A stretch of DNA of 64,000 nt. Source: a virus. Position 1 is the stretch's first letter; every line of letters starts with the position of its first letter. This document shows, piece by piece, positions 48,144 through 56,709 of this stretch. The position numbers were made by a program, and so were the translations under genes. The notes under the pieces were generated by a model. The model was not told the origin of the DNA. It saw only the letters and a list, made by a program, of their open reading frames with translations, and did not search any database. Location: positions 1 through 64,000 of the IMG/VR virus record IMGVR_UViG_3300032236_001129; one strand, 5' to 3'.

Positions 48144-49298
48144 TTACAGTGGATTACCCACCGTGTCTACTGTGGAATGAATCTCTTGTCCACGATACAT
48201 TGTCTTACCCTTATGGATATGAACCTGATCAAAGTGGAAGCTGTCATCATCGCCATCTTTGTAGAAGATAACGCTTACGCCTTGCTGCCAGTTTTCAAAG
48301 TATTGAAGCGCTTGACCTTTGACATCCACCCCACCCTTGACAGAAGGGACTGCACCGTCCACTCGGCAGAGGCATCCTGGACTAAAAGACACGCTCTTAA
48401 TCGCCTGGTCACGATCAAATACTGTTTTTGATTGCTGTTCCATTCGATGAGTGTGACCAAAGAGCGTGGAAATATTTGGATTCGAATTTGCATACTGCGC
48501 AGCCGTTGAACCGCTGGAGTTAGCCCGATCACCATGCATAGCACGGAGACGCTTATTAATCCAATGTGCAGCAGCAGGGTAACCATCAATAAACTCCACT
48601 CCAAGTTCGTCACAACGTAATAGATTTTGTAAACTTAATACAGGCCAAGCATCTGGGATGTTAGCTACTTTAATACCGTAAGCTGCAGCAGCGTTAGTAT
48701 TAATAAAACGATTGAGGCGCTTGTCGTGATTGCCTTCCAAAAGAATGATTCGTGAATCCACGCCGGCGTTAGCACGCTGCTCAGCAAGGAAACGATGACC
48801 ACGATTGATAGCAAGCTGAGCAGTGTGTGCAAAGTTTGTCTCCTGTTCGTATGTACCGTACATCGGTAAGTCTAGGAAATCTCCTAGGTTAATGACTTGA
48901 GCTAGTGGATGGCCATGATCTAAACCTACTATTTGTAAAGCCACATCCATAGCAGCTTCATCATGGAAAGGATCTAAGGCACCGTCTTCATACTTACGGT
49001 AGCCAATCTGTGGGTCTGGTAGCGCAACGGCAACCTTCCAGTCACTGCTGATTAGTGCAGGCGTACGAACCTTAGGTTGTACGATGGTAGGAGCTGCCTC
49101 TTGTACAGGCTGCCAAGCCGGGCCCTCGCCCCATTTGGGGGACAGGATGATCTTAGTGTCATCCGGATTTGTAGAAAGACTAACCTTACTAATCTTGCCT
49201 ACATCTTCTGCAGTAAGACCATTAGCCTTAAGCAGCTTCTCAATAGAACTAATAGCTCCATCTGTTTTAGCGTTATTGTATGCGTCTTCTAGCGACAT
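48144..49298 (-). CDS. Metallophosphoesterase
   Basis: A 384-residue protein with the calcineurin-type metal motifs in order: LPDPQIG (an Asp-x-Gln variant of DxH), GDFLDLP, GNHDKR, MHGDRA, FGHTH. The N-terminal 90 residues are a separate, acidic helical part. It could hydrolyse DNA ends, nucleotides or phosphodiesters; DxQ at the first motif occurs in some family members. Start overlaps the next upstream gene by ten bases. Confidence 0.85.
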   Translation of the reverse strand: MSLEDAYNNAKTDGAISSIEKLLKANGLTAEDVGKISKVSLSTNPDDTKIILSPKWGEGPAWQPVQEAAPTIVQPKVRTPALISSDWKVAVALPDPQIGYRKYEDGALDPFHDEAAMDVALQIVGLDHGHPLAQVINLGDFLDLPMYGTYEQETNFAHTAQLAINRGHRFLAEQRANAGVDSRIILLEGNHDKRLNRFINTNAAAAYGIKVANIPDAWPVLSLQNLLRCDELGVEFIDGYPAAAHWINKRLRAMHGDRANSSGSTAAQYANSNPNISTLFGHTHRMEQQSKTVFDRDQAIKSVSFSPGCLCRVDGAVPSVKGGVDVKGQALQYFENWQQGVSVIFYKDGDDDSFHFDQVHIHKGKTMYRGQEIHSTVDTVGNPL

Positions 49299-49528
49299 GC
49301 GCAGGTTCCGTTTCTATGCTCTCTTAAAGAGGTTAGTCCAAATGTTGCTCCGGCAGATTTGTAAAGATCAAAAAGACTTCGTGTAGAAAAGTCATCATCA
49401 TTTAAAGAGGTTTTAAATGCAGCTAAATCGTTTTCATTGAGCAAGGTAGACCACGCACCAACTACACACATCCCAGCTACAAAGGGATTACTTTCTTTTG
49501 CTTCAGAATATAAAGCTTCTAAACTCAT
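49289..49528 (-). CDS. 79-residue hypothetical protein
   Basis: MSLEALYSEAKESNPFVAGM..., Leu/Ala/Ser helical, ending in CACR. The first ten residues resemble those of the phosphoesterase downstream (MSLEDAYNNAKTD), hinting at a duplicated N-terminal unit. AGGAGG precedes the ATG. Unknown. Confidence 0.65.
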   Translation of the reverse strand: MSLEALYSEAKESNPFVAGMCVVGAWSTLLNENDLAAFKTSLNDDDFSTRSLFDLYKSAGATFGLTSLREHRNGTCACR

Positions 49529-49568
49529 TGCGCCTCCTAATTTCTATCTAATAGGGGATCCGTGAGGA

Positions 49569-49590
49569 CCCCCTATTAAATATTATACTA
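49569..49590 (-). promoter_or_regulatory. Extended -10 promoter (copy a)
   Basis: Minus strand TAGTATAATATTTAATAGG then GGG: TATAAT -10 with TTGATT about 18 bases upstream. The transcript would start with the hairpin formed by AATAGGGG and CCCCTATT. Drives the 79-residue and phosphoesterase genes. Confidence 0.7.
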
Positions 49591-49594
49591 GATA

Positions 49595-49939
49595 TTAGTA
49601 CGAAGAATCAATACCAGATTCAAAACCACGATGAGTAACTGGAGGAATGACTGGGCTGTTAGCCATTGTCATACCTGCAGCTGGATCATTTGGCTTGACG
49701 ATATTGGTTACGATGGTGTGTGAAGCACCATTGCGTTCAGCTGCAGAGATAGGACGGTTTGCACGTGTGCCTTGTCCCTGAGCTGCTGGGTCTCCTGCTT
49801 GAGTATTCTTGCGTCCTTCAAGCTTGCCTGATGCAGGCTTAGCTGATGGTGCTGTGAAGGCTGTGCCTGCACGACCCATTGAGGAACGACCTTGTGTGTT
49901 TTCTGCTGCTACTGCAGCATCGACATCTGACTTTGCCAT
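49595..49939 (-). CDS. 114-residue Ala/Gly-rich protein
   Basis: MAKSDVDAAVAAENTQGRSS..., then NGASHTIVTNIVKPNDPAAG; ends RGFESGIDSSY. Low complexity, probably flexible. Unknown. Confidence 0.6.
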   Translation of the reverse strand: MAKSDVDAAVAAENTQGRSSMGRAGTAFTAPSAKPASGKLEGRKNTQAGDPAAQGQGTRANRPISAAERNGASHTIVTNIVKPNDPAAGMTMANSPVIPPVTHRGFESGIDSSY

Positions 49940-49985
49940 GTTGGTACCTAACTGTTAGAGGTGAGATCTCGTCTCAAATCTTATA

Positions 49986-50264
49986 TTAATTTGCAGTGAT
50001 TGTAAAGACAATTGCGCTAATCTGGCCATCTCTTGAATCTACCGTAGTAAATCCTGGACGGCAACTTAGGTTCATTCCCCTTGGTGCAACGTAACCACTG
50101 GCAATAGCAATAGCTTTTACCGCCTGGTTAACTGCTGATGCACCCACTGCACGAAGCTGTACTTGGGGCTTTTCATATAGGGCGTGGGCGATAGCTGAGC
50201 CCACTGATTGTGCATTAGATCCTGCGCCTACACGCAAGAATTTCTCTTCTGTTGAATCAGTCAC
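49986..50264 (-). CDS. SpoVS / Alba-like nucleic-acid-binding protein
   Basis: A 92-residue protein with the SpoVS pattern: LRVGAGSNAQSVGSAIAHAL, then LRAVGASAVNQAVKAIAIAS and VAPRGMNLSCRPGFTTVDSR. SpoVS belongs to the Alba superfamily and can bind nucleic acids; in Bacillus it affects sporulation. GTG start with AAAGGA upstream. In a phage it may organise DNA or control host genes; its function here is unknown. Confidence 0.85.
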   Translation of the reverse strand: MTDSTEEKFLRVGAGSNAQSVGSAIAHALYEKPQVQLRAVGASAVNQAVKAIAIASGYVAPRGMNLSCRPGFTTVDSRDGQISAIVFTITAN

Positions 50265-50351
50265 GATTTGTAGTCCTTTAGGTTCGATTTTTAGTCGCCC
50301 ACCTAGCCCCTACAATACCCTTTAAAAGCCCGTCAGTACGGCTATAAGGCC

Positions 50352-50690
50352 TTAACTCTTAAGCCCCCTACCCAAGAGGTCAACCCATACAGAAGCAGGC
50401 ATTGTGGCGTACCACTGGCCTACATCCGTAGTGCCTTTCTTCTTATGAATAACAACGCCTGTCCAAGCGCCATCATTCTTCATCTCTGTCTCTAATTCTT
50501 TTAGCCACTCTGATAGCTTCATCGTAGCTTGATTTTTAATCTCAATAGTTACACCAGGAATGCCTGATACATCCCCCTTGTCAAGGGTCGCACCGGCTAG
50601 ACGGCGATCTGCATATGGGAACCACTGCTTAAGCCATGCCACCACAGCCCGCTCTGCCCCACTACCTTTTGCTTTAGCTGGGTTACTCAT
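50352..50690 (-). CDS. PD-(D/E)XK Holliday-junction-resolvase-like nuclease
   Basis: A 112-residue protein: GSGAERAVVAWLKQ (Glu of the N-terminal helix), RLAGATLDKGDVSGIPG, VTIEIKNQATMKLSEW (E-x-K), and later WTGVVIHKKKGTTD. This is the Hjc-like PD-(D/E)XK core. Likely resolves recombination or replication branches before packaging. Confidence 0.75.
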   Translation of the reverse strand: MSNPAKAKGSGAERAVVAWLKQWFPYADRRLAGATLDKGDVSGIPGVTIEIKNQATMKLSEWLKELETEMKNDGAWTGVVIHKKKGTTDVGQWYATMPASVWVDLLGRGLKS

Positions 50691-51166
50691 GTTGTGTACC
50701 TCCGTTGTCGTGATCGTAATCCACCATCAGATGTGCGACGGGTAAGCTCACGAGATACGACTGAGCAGTCTCTCTCAATGTTCTGAGTTCTAGTTTCAAT
50801 AAGCTTACGGAACGCATACTTAGTATCGTAGTCGTAGATCAGTTCCTGGATCTCATCTGATGCTTGGATCTGTGCCTTGATTAAGGTGACAGTATCTCCC
50901 TTGGCTCCAGTCCAGCTTTTAAGTAAAGCCACTGACTCAGCATTTTTTAAAGTGCTTTCAGCTTCACGCTCGTTGACTACTGCGATAGCAAAAGCTCCAG
51001 CCAAGTGATCATTCCACTGCGTGTACTGTACGAATAGATCCATAAGACCTTCATCATCCAGCTCAGTAATGTCACGAGGTAGATTAGGAATGTCGTACTC
51101 AGGCCGAGGAGTTAAAGCAAACCCCAGCTCGTTAAGTGCGGCCACTACTTTGGTAGAAATACTCAT
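50687..51166 (-). CDS. 159-residue helical actinophage-type protein
   Basis: Starts MSISTKVVAALNELGFALTP; then IPNLPRDITELDDEGLMDLF, DHLAGAFAIAVVNEREAEST and ERDCSVVSRELTRRTSDGG. The ITELDDEGLM...VSRELTRR layout is a recurring actinophage protein in recombination operons, function unknown. Coupled to both neighbours by ATGA overlaps. Confidence 0.7.
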   Translation of the reverse strand: MSISTKVVAALNELGFALTPRPEYDIPNLPRDITELDDEGLMDLFVQYTQWNDHLAGAFAIAVVNEREAESTLKNAESVALLKSWTGAKGDTVTLIKAQIQASDEIQELIYDYDTKYAFRKLIETRTQNIERDCSVVSRELTRRTSDGGLRSRQRRYTT

Positions 51167-52032
51167 TCGGATTCCTTTCTAAAAGGCGCACAACGTTTGC
51201 ATCCATTTTCTGAATCTTGGTTGCACATAGGAGGACGGTCGTTAGCTACAGCCCAGGCAACGTCCAAAGCCTTGTCAAAGATCTCAGCTGTATATTCTGG
51301 GTTGTACTTAACCACGAACTCTTTATATTCCTGGTTAGCTTTAAGCTCATAGATAAATACGATCTCTTCTGGTGCTGCCTCAAGCAGACCTTCTTCTACC
51401 ATTAGGTGGCAGAGGTGAAGGTAAACCTGTCCTTGTAGCTGGTGAGAACGTAGAGGTGTGCGGATGTTCTTCCACACTACATCGATATCATTGTTGTACT
51501 GCGCCATCATGGCAGGCATTTCCATACGGATAGTGCCGGTACCAATAGACTTAATCTCAATCAGGCAGTCATCACCTAGACCTTTGATCCAACCGTCAGC
51601 ATGACCACGCATCATATGCTTGTCACTGCGTAGAGGAACTTCGAGATACTCATCTTCAATATCCACATTGTTAGATGCTAGATCCCAACCTTTACCTGTA
51701 GGGCCATGCCACATACCATAAAGCACACCCATCTCTCTAAACCAGTTCTGCCACTTAGCGTGGATAGTATGGCCTTCTGCAAAGATAGATGCTAGACGAA
51801 GCGTAGGCTTGTCACGAGTCTCTTGATAGTTTCCCTTGATAGCGTGGTACTGAGCAAGTGCACACCACTCAGGCTTAATAATATCTGAAGGATGAATATA
51901 ACTCTGGTCTCGGTCATCAAAGGGCTTAGATAGAACATGGCGTTCTAACGCACCCATAAGGCGTGTATCACGCTTGTTCGCATTAAGAAATGCTTTTAAA
52001 TCTTTACTAGGAACCGTCACCGGCTTTCCCAT
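51163..52032 (-). CDS. Cas4/RecB-like PD-(D/E)XK exonuclease
   Basis: A 289-residue protein. IIKPEWCALAQYHAIKG holds the first Cys; MMRGHADGWIKGLGDDC then LIEIKSIGTG give the D...E-x-K catalytic core; HQLQGQVYLHLCHLM is the following helix; GCKRCAPF near the end holds the last Cys pair of a likely Fe-S cluster. This matches the Cas4/AddB-like family in phages, which degrades DNA ends for recombination. ATG at 52032 is preferred to 52059 because AAGGAGG lies before it. Confidence 0.85.
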   Translation of the reverse strand: MGKPVTVPSKDLKAFLNANKRDTRLMGALERHVLSKPFDDRDQSYIHPSDIIKPEWCALAQYHAIKGNYQETRDKPTLRLASIFAEGHTIHAKWQNWFREMGVLYGMWHGPTGKGWDLASNNVDIEDEYLEVPLRSDKHMMRGHADGWIKGLGDDCLIEIKSIGTGTIRMEMPAMMAQYNNDIDVVWKNIRTPLRSHQLQGQVYLHLCHLMVEEGLLEAAPEEIVFIYELKANQEYKEFVVKYNPEYTAEIFDKALDVAWAVANDRPPMCNQDSENGCKRCAPFRKESE

Positions 52033-52348
52033 TTTTGCCTCCTTGTTCAATCCACTCATCTAAAGTTAGCCCCTGCTTCTTAAATTTACGTTCGGCTGCA
52101 TTACGTTCTCTGTGGGATAAACCGCCAAAGATTCCATGTAGCTCGTTGTTGTTGATGGCTTCCTTAAGACATTCTTTACGTACAGGACACGGTGGTCTCC
52201 CATCCTTGCCCCAACAGATTGCCTTAGCCTTGTCAGCTATGGGCTTGTATAAAGCTTTGTCTCGGGGTGGGAAGAACATCTCTGTATCTTCTCCCTGACA
52301 CTTAGCATCATATCGCCAAGTCCACGCTGGGTCGTCGTCGTAACGCAC
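52007..52348 (-). CDS. WhiB-family protein with altered Cys spacing
   Basis: A 113-residue protein: Cys17 (DAKCQGE), then Cys45-x8-Cys54-x5-Cys60 (CWGKDGRPPC...KEC) and the helix turn HGIFGGLSHRERN. WhiB proteins bind an Fe-S cluster through four Cys and contact sigma factor. The middle spacing is normally C-x2-C; here it is C-x8-C, an insertion. GTG start in a four-base overlap. Likely tunes host or phage transcription. Confidence 0.85.
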   Translation of the reverse strand: MRYDDDPAWTWRYDAKCQGEDTEMFFPPRDKALYKPIADKAKAICWGKDGRPPCPVRKECLKEAINNNELHGIFGGLSHRERNAAERKFKKQGLTLDEWIEQGGKNGKAGDGS

Positions 52349-52665
52349 TATTCACCTCTTACTGCATTGCGCAGTTCAAAAAAATCCTCCTCTAATAGTA
52401 CGACGTAGTTTTCACCATCTAGATGCAGGCCGAGTACCGGTGTTCTGCTATCAAGTATTGCTTCCTTAGTAATCTTCTCAAGCACCTCTGCTTTGATCGT
52501 TACTGACTTCTTGCCAGTCCACTTGTGCTCGATAAGGAGGTCGTCAGTTCTGACGTCCCCCTTACGAGACCAAAATGCACCAGAGGCAGCATTGCGCTTA
52601 CCGCCCGTGACTTTCTCTAAACGCTTTTCATGCTTTAGAGATTGTTTCTGACCCTCACTCTTCAT
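52348..52665 (-). CDS. PD-(D/E)XK resolvase-like protein
   Basis: A 105-residue protein: SGAFWSRKGDVRTDDLLIEH then KWTGKKSVTIKAEVLEKI, the D...E-x-K core of a small resolvase-type nuclease, with a basic N-terminus. The second such small nuclease in this operon. It sits between WhiB and RecA-like genes with overlaps on both sides. Confidence 0.7.
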   Translation of the reverse strand: MKSEGQKQSLKHEKRLEKVTGGKRNAASGAFWSRKGDVRTDDLLIEHKWTGKKSVTIKAEVLEKITKEAILDSRTPVLGLHLDGENYVVLLEEDFFELRNAVRGE

Positions 52666-53716
52666 CAGGACTTAGCATCAATACTGGGGTTGACTTCAAG
52701 GTATCCATCACAGCTGCTGTGAGTTCTTCCCGCAAGTCAATCTCTTCTCGAAGCGAATCAATGAGAGCTTGAGCTCCTTGCCACTTACGATCATTATAGT
52801 ACATCCAGCCACCACGTCGATCCACGATGCCATTGAGTAGAGATAGAGCTACGATTTCCTTACCGGAGTCATAGCTACCTGCATCAATAGGACCACCGTC
52901 TGCGAAGTAGAAGTCTAGATAAGCAGTCTGTTGTGGAGGATAAGTCTTGTTCTTAATAGTACGGACACGGATGGTTTGCCCCACACGGCGCTTCTCCTGT
53001 CCGGTGCCTACCTCAAGCCATTCATCACGCTTTACTTCGCAACGAACGCTGTAGGCATAGTCTTTACCAAGACCTCCCGGTGTTGTACGAGGATCGCCAT
53101 GCATGACGCCGATCTTCATACGGTATTGATTAATCATCATGCCCAGTACGGGGCGTTCTGACTCAATCAAATCTCTTTTAGTTGCTGACATCACCTTACG
53201 GAAAAACTTATTGGTGATTAAAGCTCCTCGTCCGACGGTGAATTCATCCATTGCTTTCTCATCCTCCGCAGAAGGAACGAGGGCAGGAAGAGAATCAATA
53301 ACAACCATATCCACCGCTTTGCTTTCCATGAATTTAATAACGGCATCGAAGGCATCCTCCATACTATTGGTTTCAACAAGTAGAACACGACCTGTGTCTA
53401 CTCCGCAGAGCTCTGCGTATTTTGCATCGAAGTCTTCAGCAGCAATCCATACTGCTGTGAACTCTGGATTGACTTGCTGGTTAGCAGCGATGGTACGAAG
53501 AGCGAGCGCTGTCTTACCATGTGATGCCTCACCTACTAGTTCTACCCAGCGGTTCATAGGCCAACCTCCACCTAGAACAACATCTAAGGTAAGAGAACCG
53601 GTTGTGATTCTGCTAGGCATGTTGACGTCGCTAGCTGCAACGACAGTGTTAGATCCCAGCTTCTTGTTAAGGAGAGCTGCTACCTTGAGTGCCTCTGAAT
53701 TAATTGTCATTGTCAT
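52655..53716 (-). CDS. RecA/UvsX-like recombinase
   Basis: A 353-residue protein. Walker A GEASHGKT (62-69), Walker B VVIDSLPAL, then RPVLGMMINQYRMK and TTPGGLGKDYAYSVR in the positions of the strand and DNA-binding loop L2. The N-terminus lacks the long RecA polymerisation helix, so it is closer to phage UvsX-like recombinases. It drives strand exchange in recombination-dependent replication. The ATG overlaps the previous stop. Confidence 0.9.
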   Translation of the reverse strand: MTMTINSEALKVAALLNKKLGSNTVVAASDVNMPSRITTGSLTLDVVLGGGWPMNRWVELVGEASHGKTALALRTIAANQQVNPEFTAVWIAAEDFDAKYAELCGVDTGRVLLVETNSMEDAFDAVIKFMESKAVDMVVIDSLPALVPSAEDEKAMDEFTVGRGALITNKFFRKVMSATKRDLIESERPVLGMMINQYRMKIGVMHGDPRTTPGGLGKDYAYSVRCEVKRDEWLEVGTGQEKRRVGQTIRVRTIKNKTYPPQQTAYLDFYFADGGPIDAGSYDSGKEIVALSLLNGIVDRRGGWMYYNDRKWQGAQALIDSLREEIDLREELTAAVMDTLKSTPVLMLSPDEE

Positions 53717-54114
53717 TAACCGATCCTATCTACGATTACATTTGGATTGAAGCCGCCACCTTGGCCTACTTGCTTTGCTTTCTGCGTAGGTGTGCCGGAA
53801 GATCCAGCAGGCATTCCTGCTCCAGATCCTTGCTGCATTACCGGATAGCCACAGTCATAGCAACGCATACGTTGCGTACCTACTGGGGCAAAATAATTTC
53901 CAGAGTTACACTCGGGGCAACGATCTGCCTTCTTTGCACTCTGAGCTTTGGTAGTTAACTGATCGGTATTTGGATCATAGTTAACCTGAAGATTGGGCTG
54001 TTGTGGCTGTGGTGTATACGGAACCTGAGCGTTAGGAGTGCTTTGCACACCAGGTTGACGTGGGTTCTGATTACCGAGCTTGTTAGCCCACCAGTTTTGA
54101 TTACTCATATTCAT
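53716..54114 (-). CDS. 132-residue zinc-ribbon protein
   Basis: Gln/Asn/Pro-rich N-terminus, then RCPECNSGNYFAPV and MRCYDCGYPVMQQ, a zinc ribbon near residues 65-95, then a Gly/Gln tail. Zinc ribbons with flexible tails are common in actinophages close to recA. Possibly a single-strand or RNA-contact protein. Unknown. Confidence 0.7.
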   Translation of the reverse strand: MNMSNQNWWANKLGNQNPRQPGVQSTPNAQVPYTPQPQQPNLQVNYDPNTDQLTTKAQSAKKADRCPECNSGNYFAPVGTQRMRCYDCGYPVMQQGSGAGMPAGSSGTPTQKAKQVGQGGGFNPNVIVDRIG

Positions 54115-54529
54115 GTCCTGCCTTTGATTCTAGTAGTCCTAAATCAAATAGAGTTGAGATGCACGAGATGGAGGAAGACAGAGCAACGATCTTAAATAGA
54201 GCTGTCATCTTGTCAAGAGACTCGTCATTGATATCTAAAGCTTCTACATCGTTATCATCTAGGACGTAGGCTGCTATAGATATGCGAGCTGCCATATCTG
54301 AGTGCGAATCAATAAACGGCAATAAGCTAGCAAAGCGTTCTAAGCGCTTTTGACTAGCTTGCTCTTCCATGTCTGATACCTCATCTGAAATTGGAGGCAA
54401 GCCCAAGGCATTAGCTATGCCTTCGGCTGGCTCCAACATCGTGTCATAGATAGCCTGTCGTATTAAGATAGGCAAGGGTATGTGCTTTACCCTGGTTCTC
54501 TGAGGTTTCTTCTTACGTTTAAAAATCAT
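54101..54529 (-). CDS. 142-residue helical protein
   Basis: MIFKRKKKPQRTRVKHIPLP, then helices (ILIRQAIYDTMLEPAEGIAN, DMEEQASQKRLERFASLLPF, ALFKIVALSSSISCIST). ATG in ATGA overlap with the preceding 43-residue gene. Unknown. Confidence 0.65.
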   Translation of the reverse strand: MIFKRKKKPQRTRVKHIPLPILIRQAIYDTMLEPAEGIANALGLPPISDEVSDMEEQASQKRLERFASLLPFIDSHSDMAARISIAAYVLDDNDVEALDINDESLDKMTALFKIVALSSSISCISTLFDLGLLESKAGHEYE

Positions 54530-54657
54530 GGGCGAGATTCCCAACGCTTCTCGCAACGTGTGCAAAGGATAGTGAAATCCTGCTGCGTCCAAGAAATGCT
54601 ATACATCTTGTGCCCAAATACTCTACAAATAAACTGACTCACTTTGCTTCTACCCAT
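54526..54657 (-). CDS. 43-residue zinc microprotein
   Basis: MGRSKVSQFICRVFGHKMYS, later ILCTRCEKRWESRP. Cys11, His16 and the CTRC pair can bind zinc. It overlaps both the polymerase stop and the next start, so is part of the operon. Confidence 0.6.
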   Translation of the reverse strand: MGRSKVSQFICRVFGHKMYSISWTQQDFTILCTRCEKRWESRP

Positions 54658-56632
54658 CTTTTGCTTCTCCCCATCTATTGACAATTTTAACATCTGCTAG
54701 AAGTGGGATATCTAGGGCTTTGATGCCTTCCATAGCTTCACGAATAGCGGCTGCTGTTTCTTCTATAATCTCTATAGGCGCAACTGTAACTAGTTCATCA
54801 TGAATAGTTAGGATCATAGCAGCACCGTCAGGAAGCAGGTTGTATGCCCGCACCATTGCTAGCTTAATAAGATCCGCAGCAGAGCCTTGAATAACTGTGT
54901 TGAACGCCTGACGTTCTGCACCAGCACGACGACCCATCTCAGGAGACAGAAGGTCTGGTAGATAACGACGACGGTTTAGATATGTAAGAGCATAAGGAAC
55001 CGGACCACGCCTACGAGTTTCAGCAATGACCTTCTTCTTATACTTAGCAATAGACGGAAACTTACGTCCAAAGCTGTCTAGCAGATCACGTGCTTCTCTA
55101 GAGGAAACTCCAATAGAAGTAGCAATCTTTTCAGGACCAACCCCGTACATCATTGCAAGTACGAGAGTTTTAGCAGCACTGCGATCTACTCCCACCGTGT
55201 TACCGATGGTGGTATAGATATCGACTCCATCAATATAGTTCTGACAAAGAACTCTATCTCCAGAGAATGATGAAAGAATGCGTGGCTCGATCTGTGAGTA
55301 GTCAGCTACAACAAGTTGGTAGCCCTCAGGAGCTACGAACAAGTTACGGATAGCCTTACCGTTCACAGTACGAGGGTTAGGTACATTCTGCAAATTTGGA
55401 TTCCGACTTGAAAAGCGCCCCGTGTCTGCACCGTACTGAATGAAGTCAGTATGGATGCGGCCTTTAAGGAGGAGAGATTTTTTAGCCACTGTTTTTGCTT
55501 TTCCACCTGTGGTGCGAGTGATGTCACCGCCTAGGTATGGAATCACATAAGTTGTAAGCAACTTATTCAAGTCGGAATAATTGAGTAGGGCATCAACTAA
55601 AGCATCCTTGCCCTGGAATGCTTTGAGCGCAGGCTCAGACACCGAGTAGTCTGAGATGACGGGAGCCAACCCCGCTTCGCTATTGCTGATGCCCTTAGGC
55701 GTAAGAAGGCGAGGTCGAAGCCCACGACCGCCATCTTGTTTGGATGAAAAAAGTAACTTCTGCTTTTCAGGAACACTGTTAATGTTAAAAGCTTTACCAG
55801 CTAGGCGATAGATATCAGCTTTAGTAGTCTCTAGCTGTAGCTCAAGGTTGTTCTTAAGAACCTTTAGAGCCTCGACGTCAATGTCTGCACCGTGTAATTC
55901 CATGCTAGAGATAACACGTAGCACATCCATCTCAAGATTAAATACACCACGCACACTATCACGATCTAGACGGGGTTCAAACTTCTTCCAAAGCTTCCAG
56001 GTCCACTCAGCATCTAGTGCAGCGTAGGTAGCAACATCGTCAAAGGTGTGGATTTCAATTTGAGCACCAACACCTTTGACCATGTTGTAATTGAACTCTC
56101 GTTTTAAGCAATCATCTAGCCCCAGAGCACGGCTATTCCGGGTGTCAAGAATAAAAGCTGCGTTGAGAGTACAGGCATATGGTTGAGCAGGAAGCCCACC
56201 GATGTATTTAGAAACACTTTGTAAATCGAACTTAAGGTTGTGACCAATTTTTAGATTGTCACTAAAGAATAAAGGCTTTAGAGCTTTGAATACTTCACCA
56301 GCTGTGAGTTGCTCAGGGGCTTCACTAAAAATCTTTGTGGCTTTACGCTCATCTTTACTGTAATCGATAGGGCGAATAGGCAAGCCCTTGATAAGACGAT
56401 CTTGGGCAGAAGGTAGCAAAGGATAATCAGTACGTACGTAGTCACCATTAGGGTGACCCATAGGGATAACATCAACACGGCCGTCAGTTGCGAGCGCAAT
56501 CCAAACGACTTGGTTCTGTCGTGGGTCTCCACGAGTATCGCCCATAGTTTCTACGTCAAAGACAAAAGCGTCTTTGTTTAAGTAGTACTCTACGAGTTCA
56601 GATAACTGATCCTCGGTTGTAATAATATTCAT
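54650..56632 (-). CDS. polA: Family A DNA polymerase
   Basis: A 660-residue replicative polymerase. The 3'-5' exonuclease is intact: FDVETMGD (Asp26, Glu28), GHNLKFDLQ (Asp136) and ATYAALDAE (Asp207). The polymerase has LVVADYSQIEPR (Asp444), the O-helix RSAAKTLVLAMMYG and HDELV (His611-Asp612-Glu613). No 5'-3' exonuclease domain, as in T7-like phage polymerases. Synthesises phage DNA together with the primase and DnaB-like helicase nearby. Confidence 0.95.
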   Translation of the reverse strand: MNIITTEDQLSELVEYYLNKDAFVFDVETMGDTRGDPRQNQVVWIALATDGRVDVIPMGHPNGDYVRTDYPLLPSAQDRLIKGLPIRPIDYSKDERKATKIFSEAPEQLTAGEVFKALKPLFFSDNLKIGHNLKFDLQSVSKYIGGLPAQPYACTLNAAFILDTRNSRALGLDDCLKREFNYNMVKGVGAQIEIHTFDDVATYAALDAEWTWKLWKKFEPRLDRDSVRGVFNLEMDVLRVISSMELHGADIDVEALKVLKNNLELQLETTKADIYRLAGKAFNINSVPEKQKLLFSSKQDGGRGLRPRLLTPKGISNSEAGLAPVISDYSVSEPALKAFQGKDALVDALLNYSDLNKLLTTYVIPYLGGDITRTTGGKAKTVAKKSLLLKGRIHTDFIQYGADTGRFSSRNPNLQNVPNPRTVNGKAIRNLFVAPEGYQLVVADYSQIEPRILSSFSGDRVLCQNYIDGVDIYTTIGNTVGVDRSAAKTLVLAMMYGVGPEKIATSIGVSSREARDLLDSFGRKFPSIAKYKKKVIAETRRRGPVPYALTYLNRRRYLPDLLSPEMGRRAGAERQAFNTVIQGSAADLIKLAMVRAYNLLPDGAAMILTIHDELVTVAPIEIIEETAAAIREAMEGIKALDIPLLADVKIVNRWGEAKDG

Positions 56633-56709
56633 TGCTCTCCTGTGAGTAGGTTAGGGAGCCGGTAGAAAGGAGGTTCAAAAACCCGGCTCCCCAACATTAG
56701 TGGGATAGA

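Noticed and set aside
53139-53750. A 203-codon rightward frame
   Set aside because: Antisense to the RecA-like gene with matching codon-phase pattern; no promoter or ribosome site.
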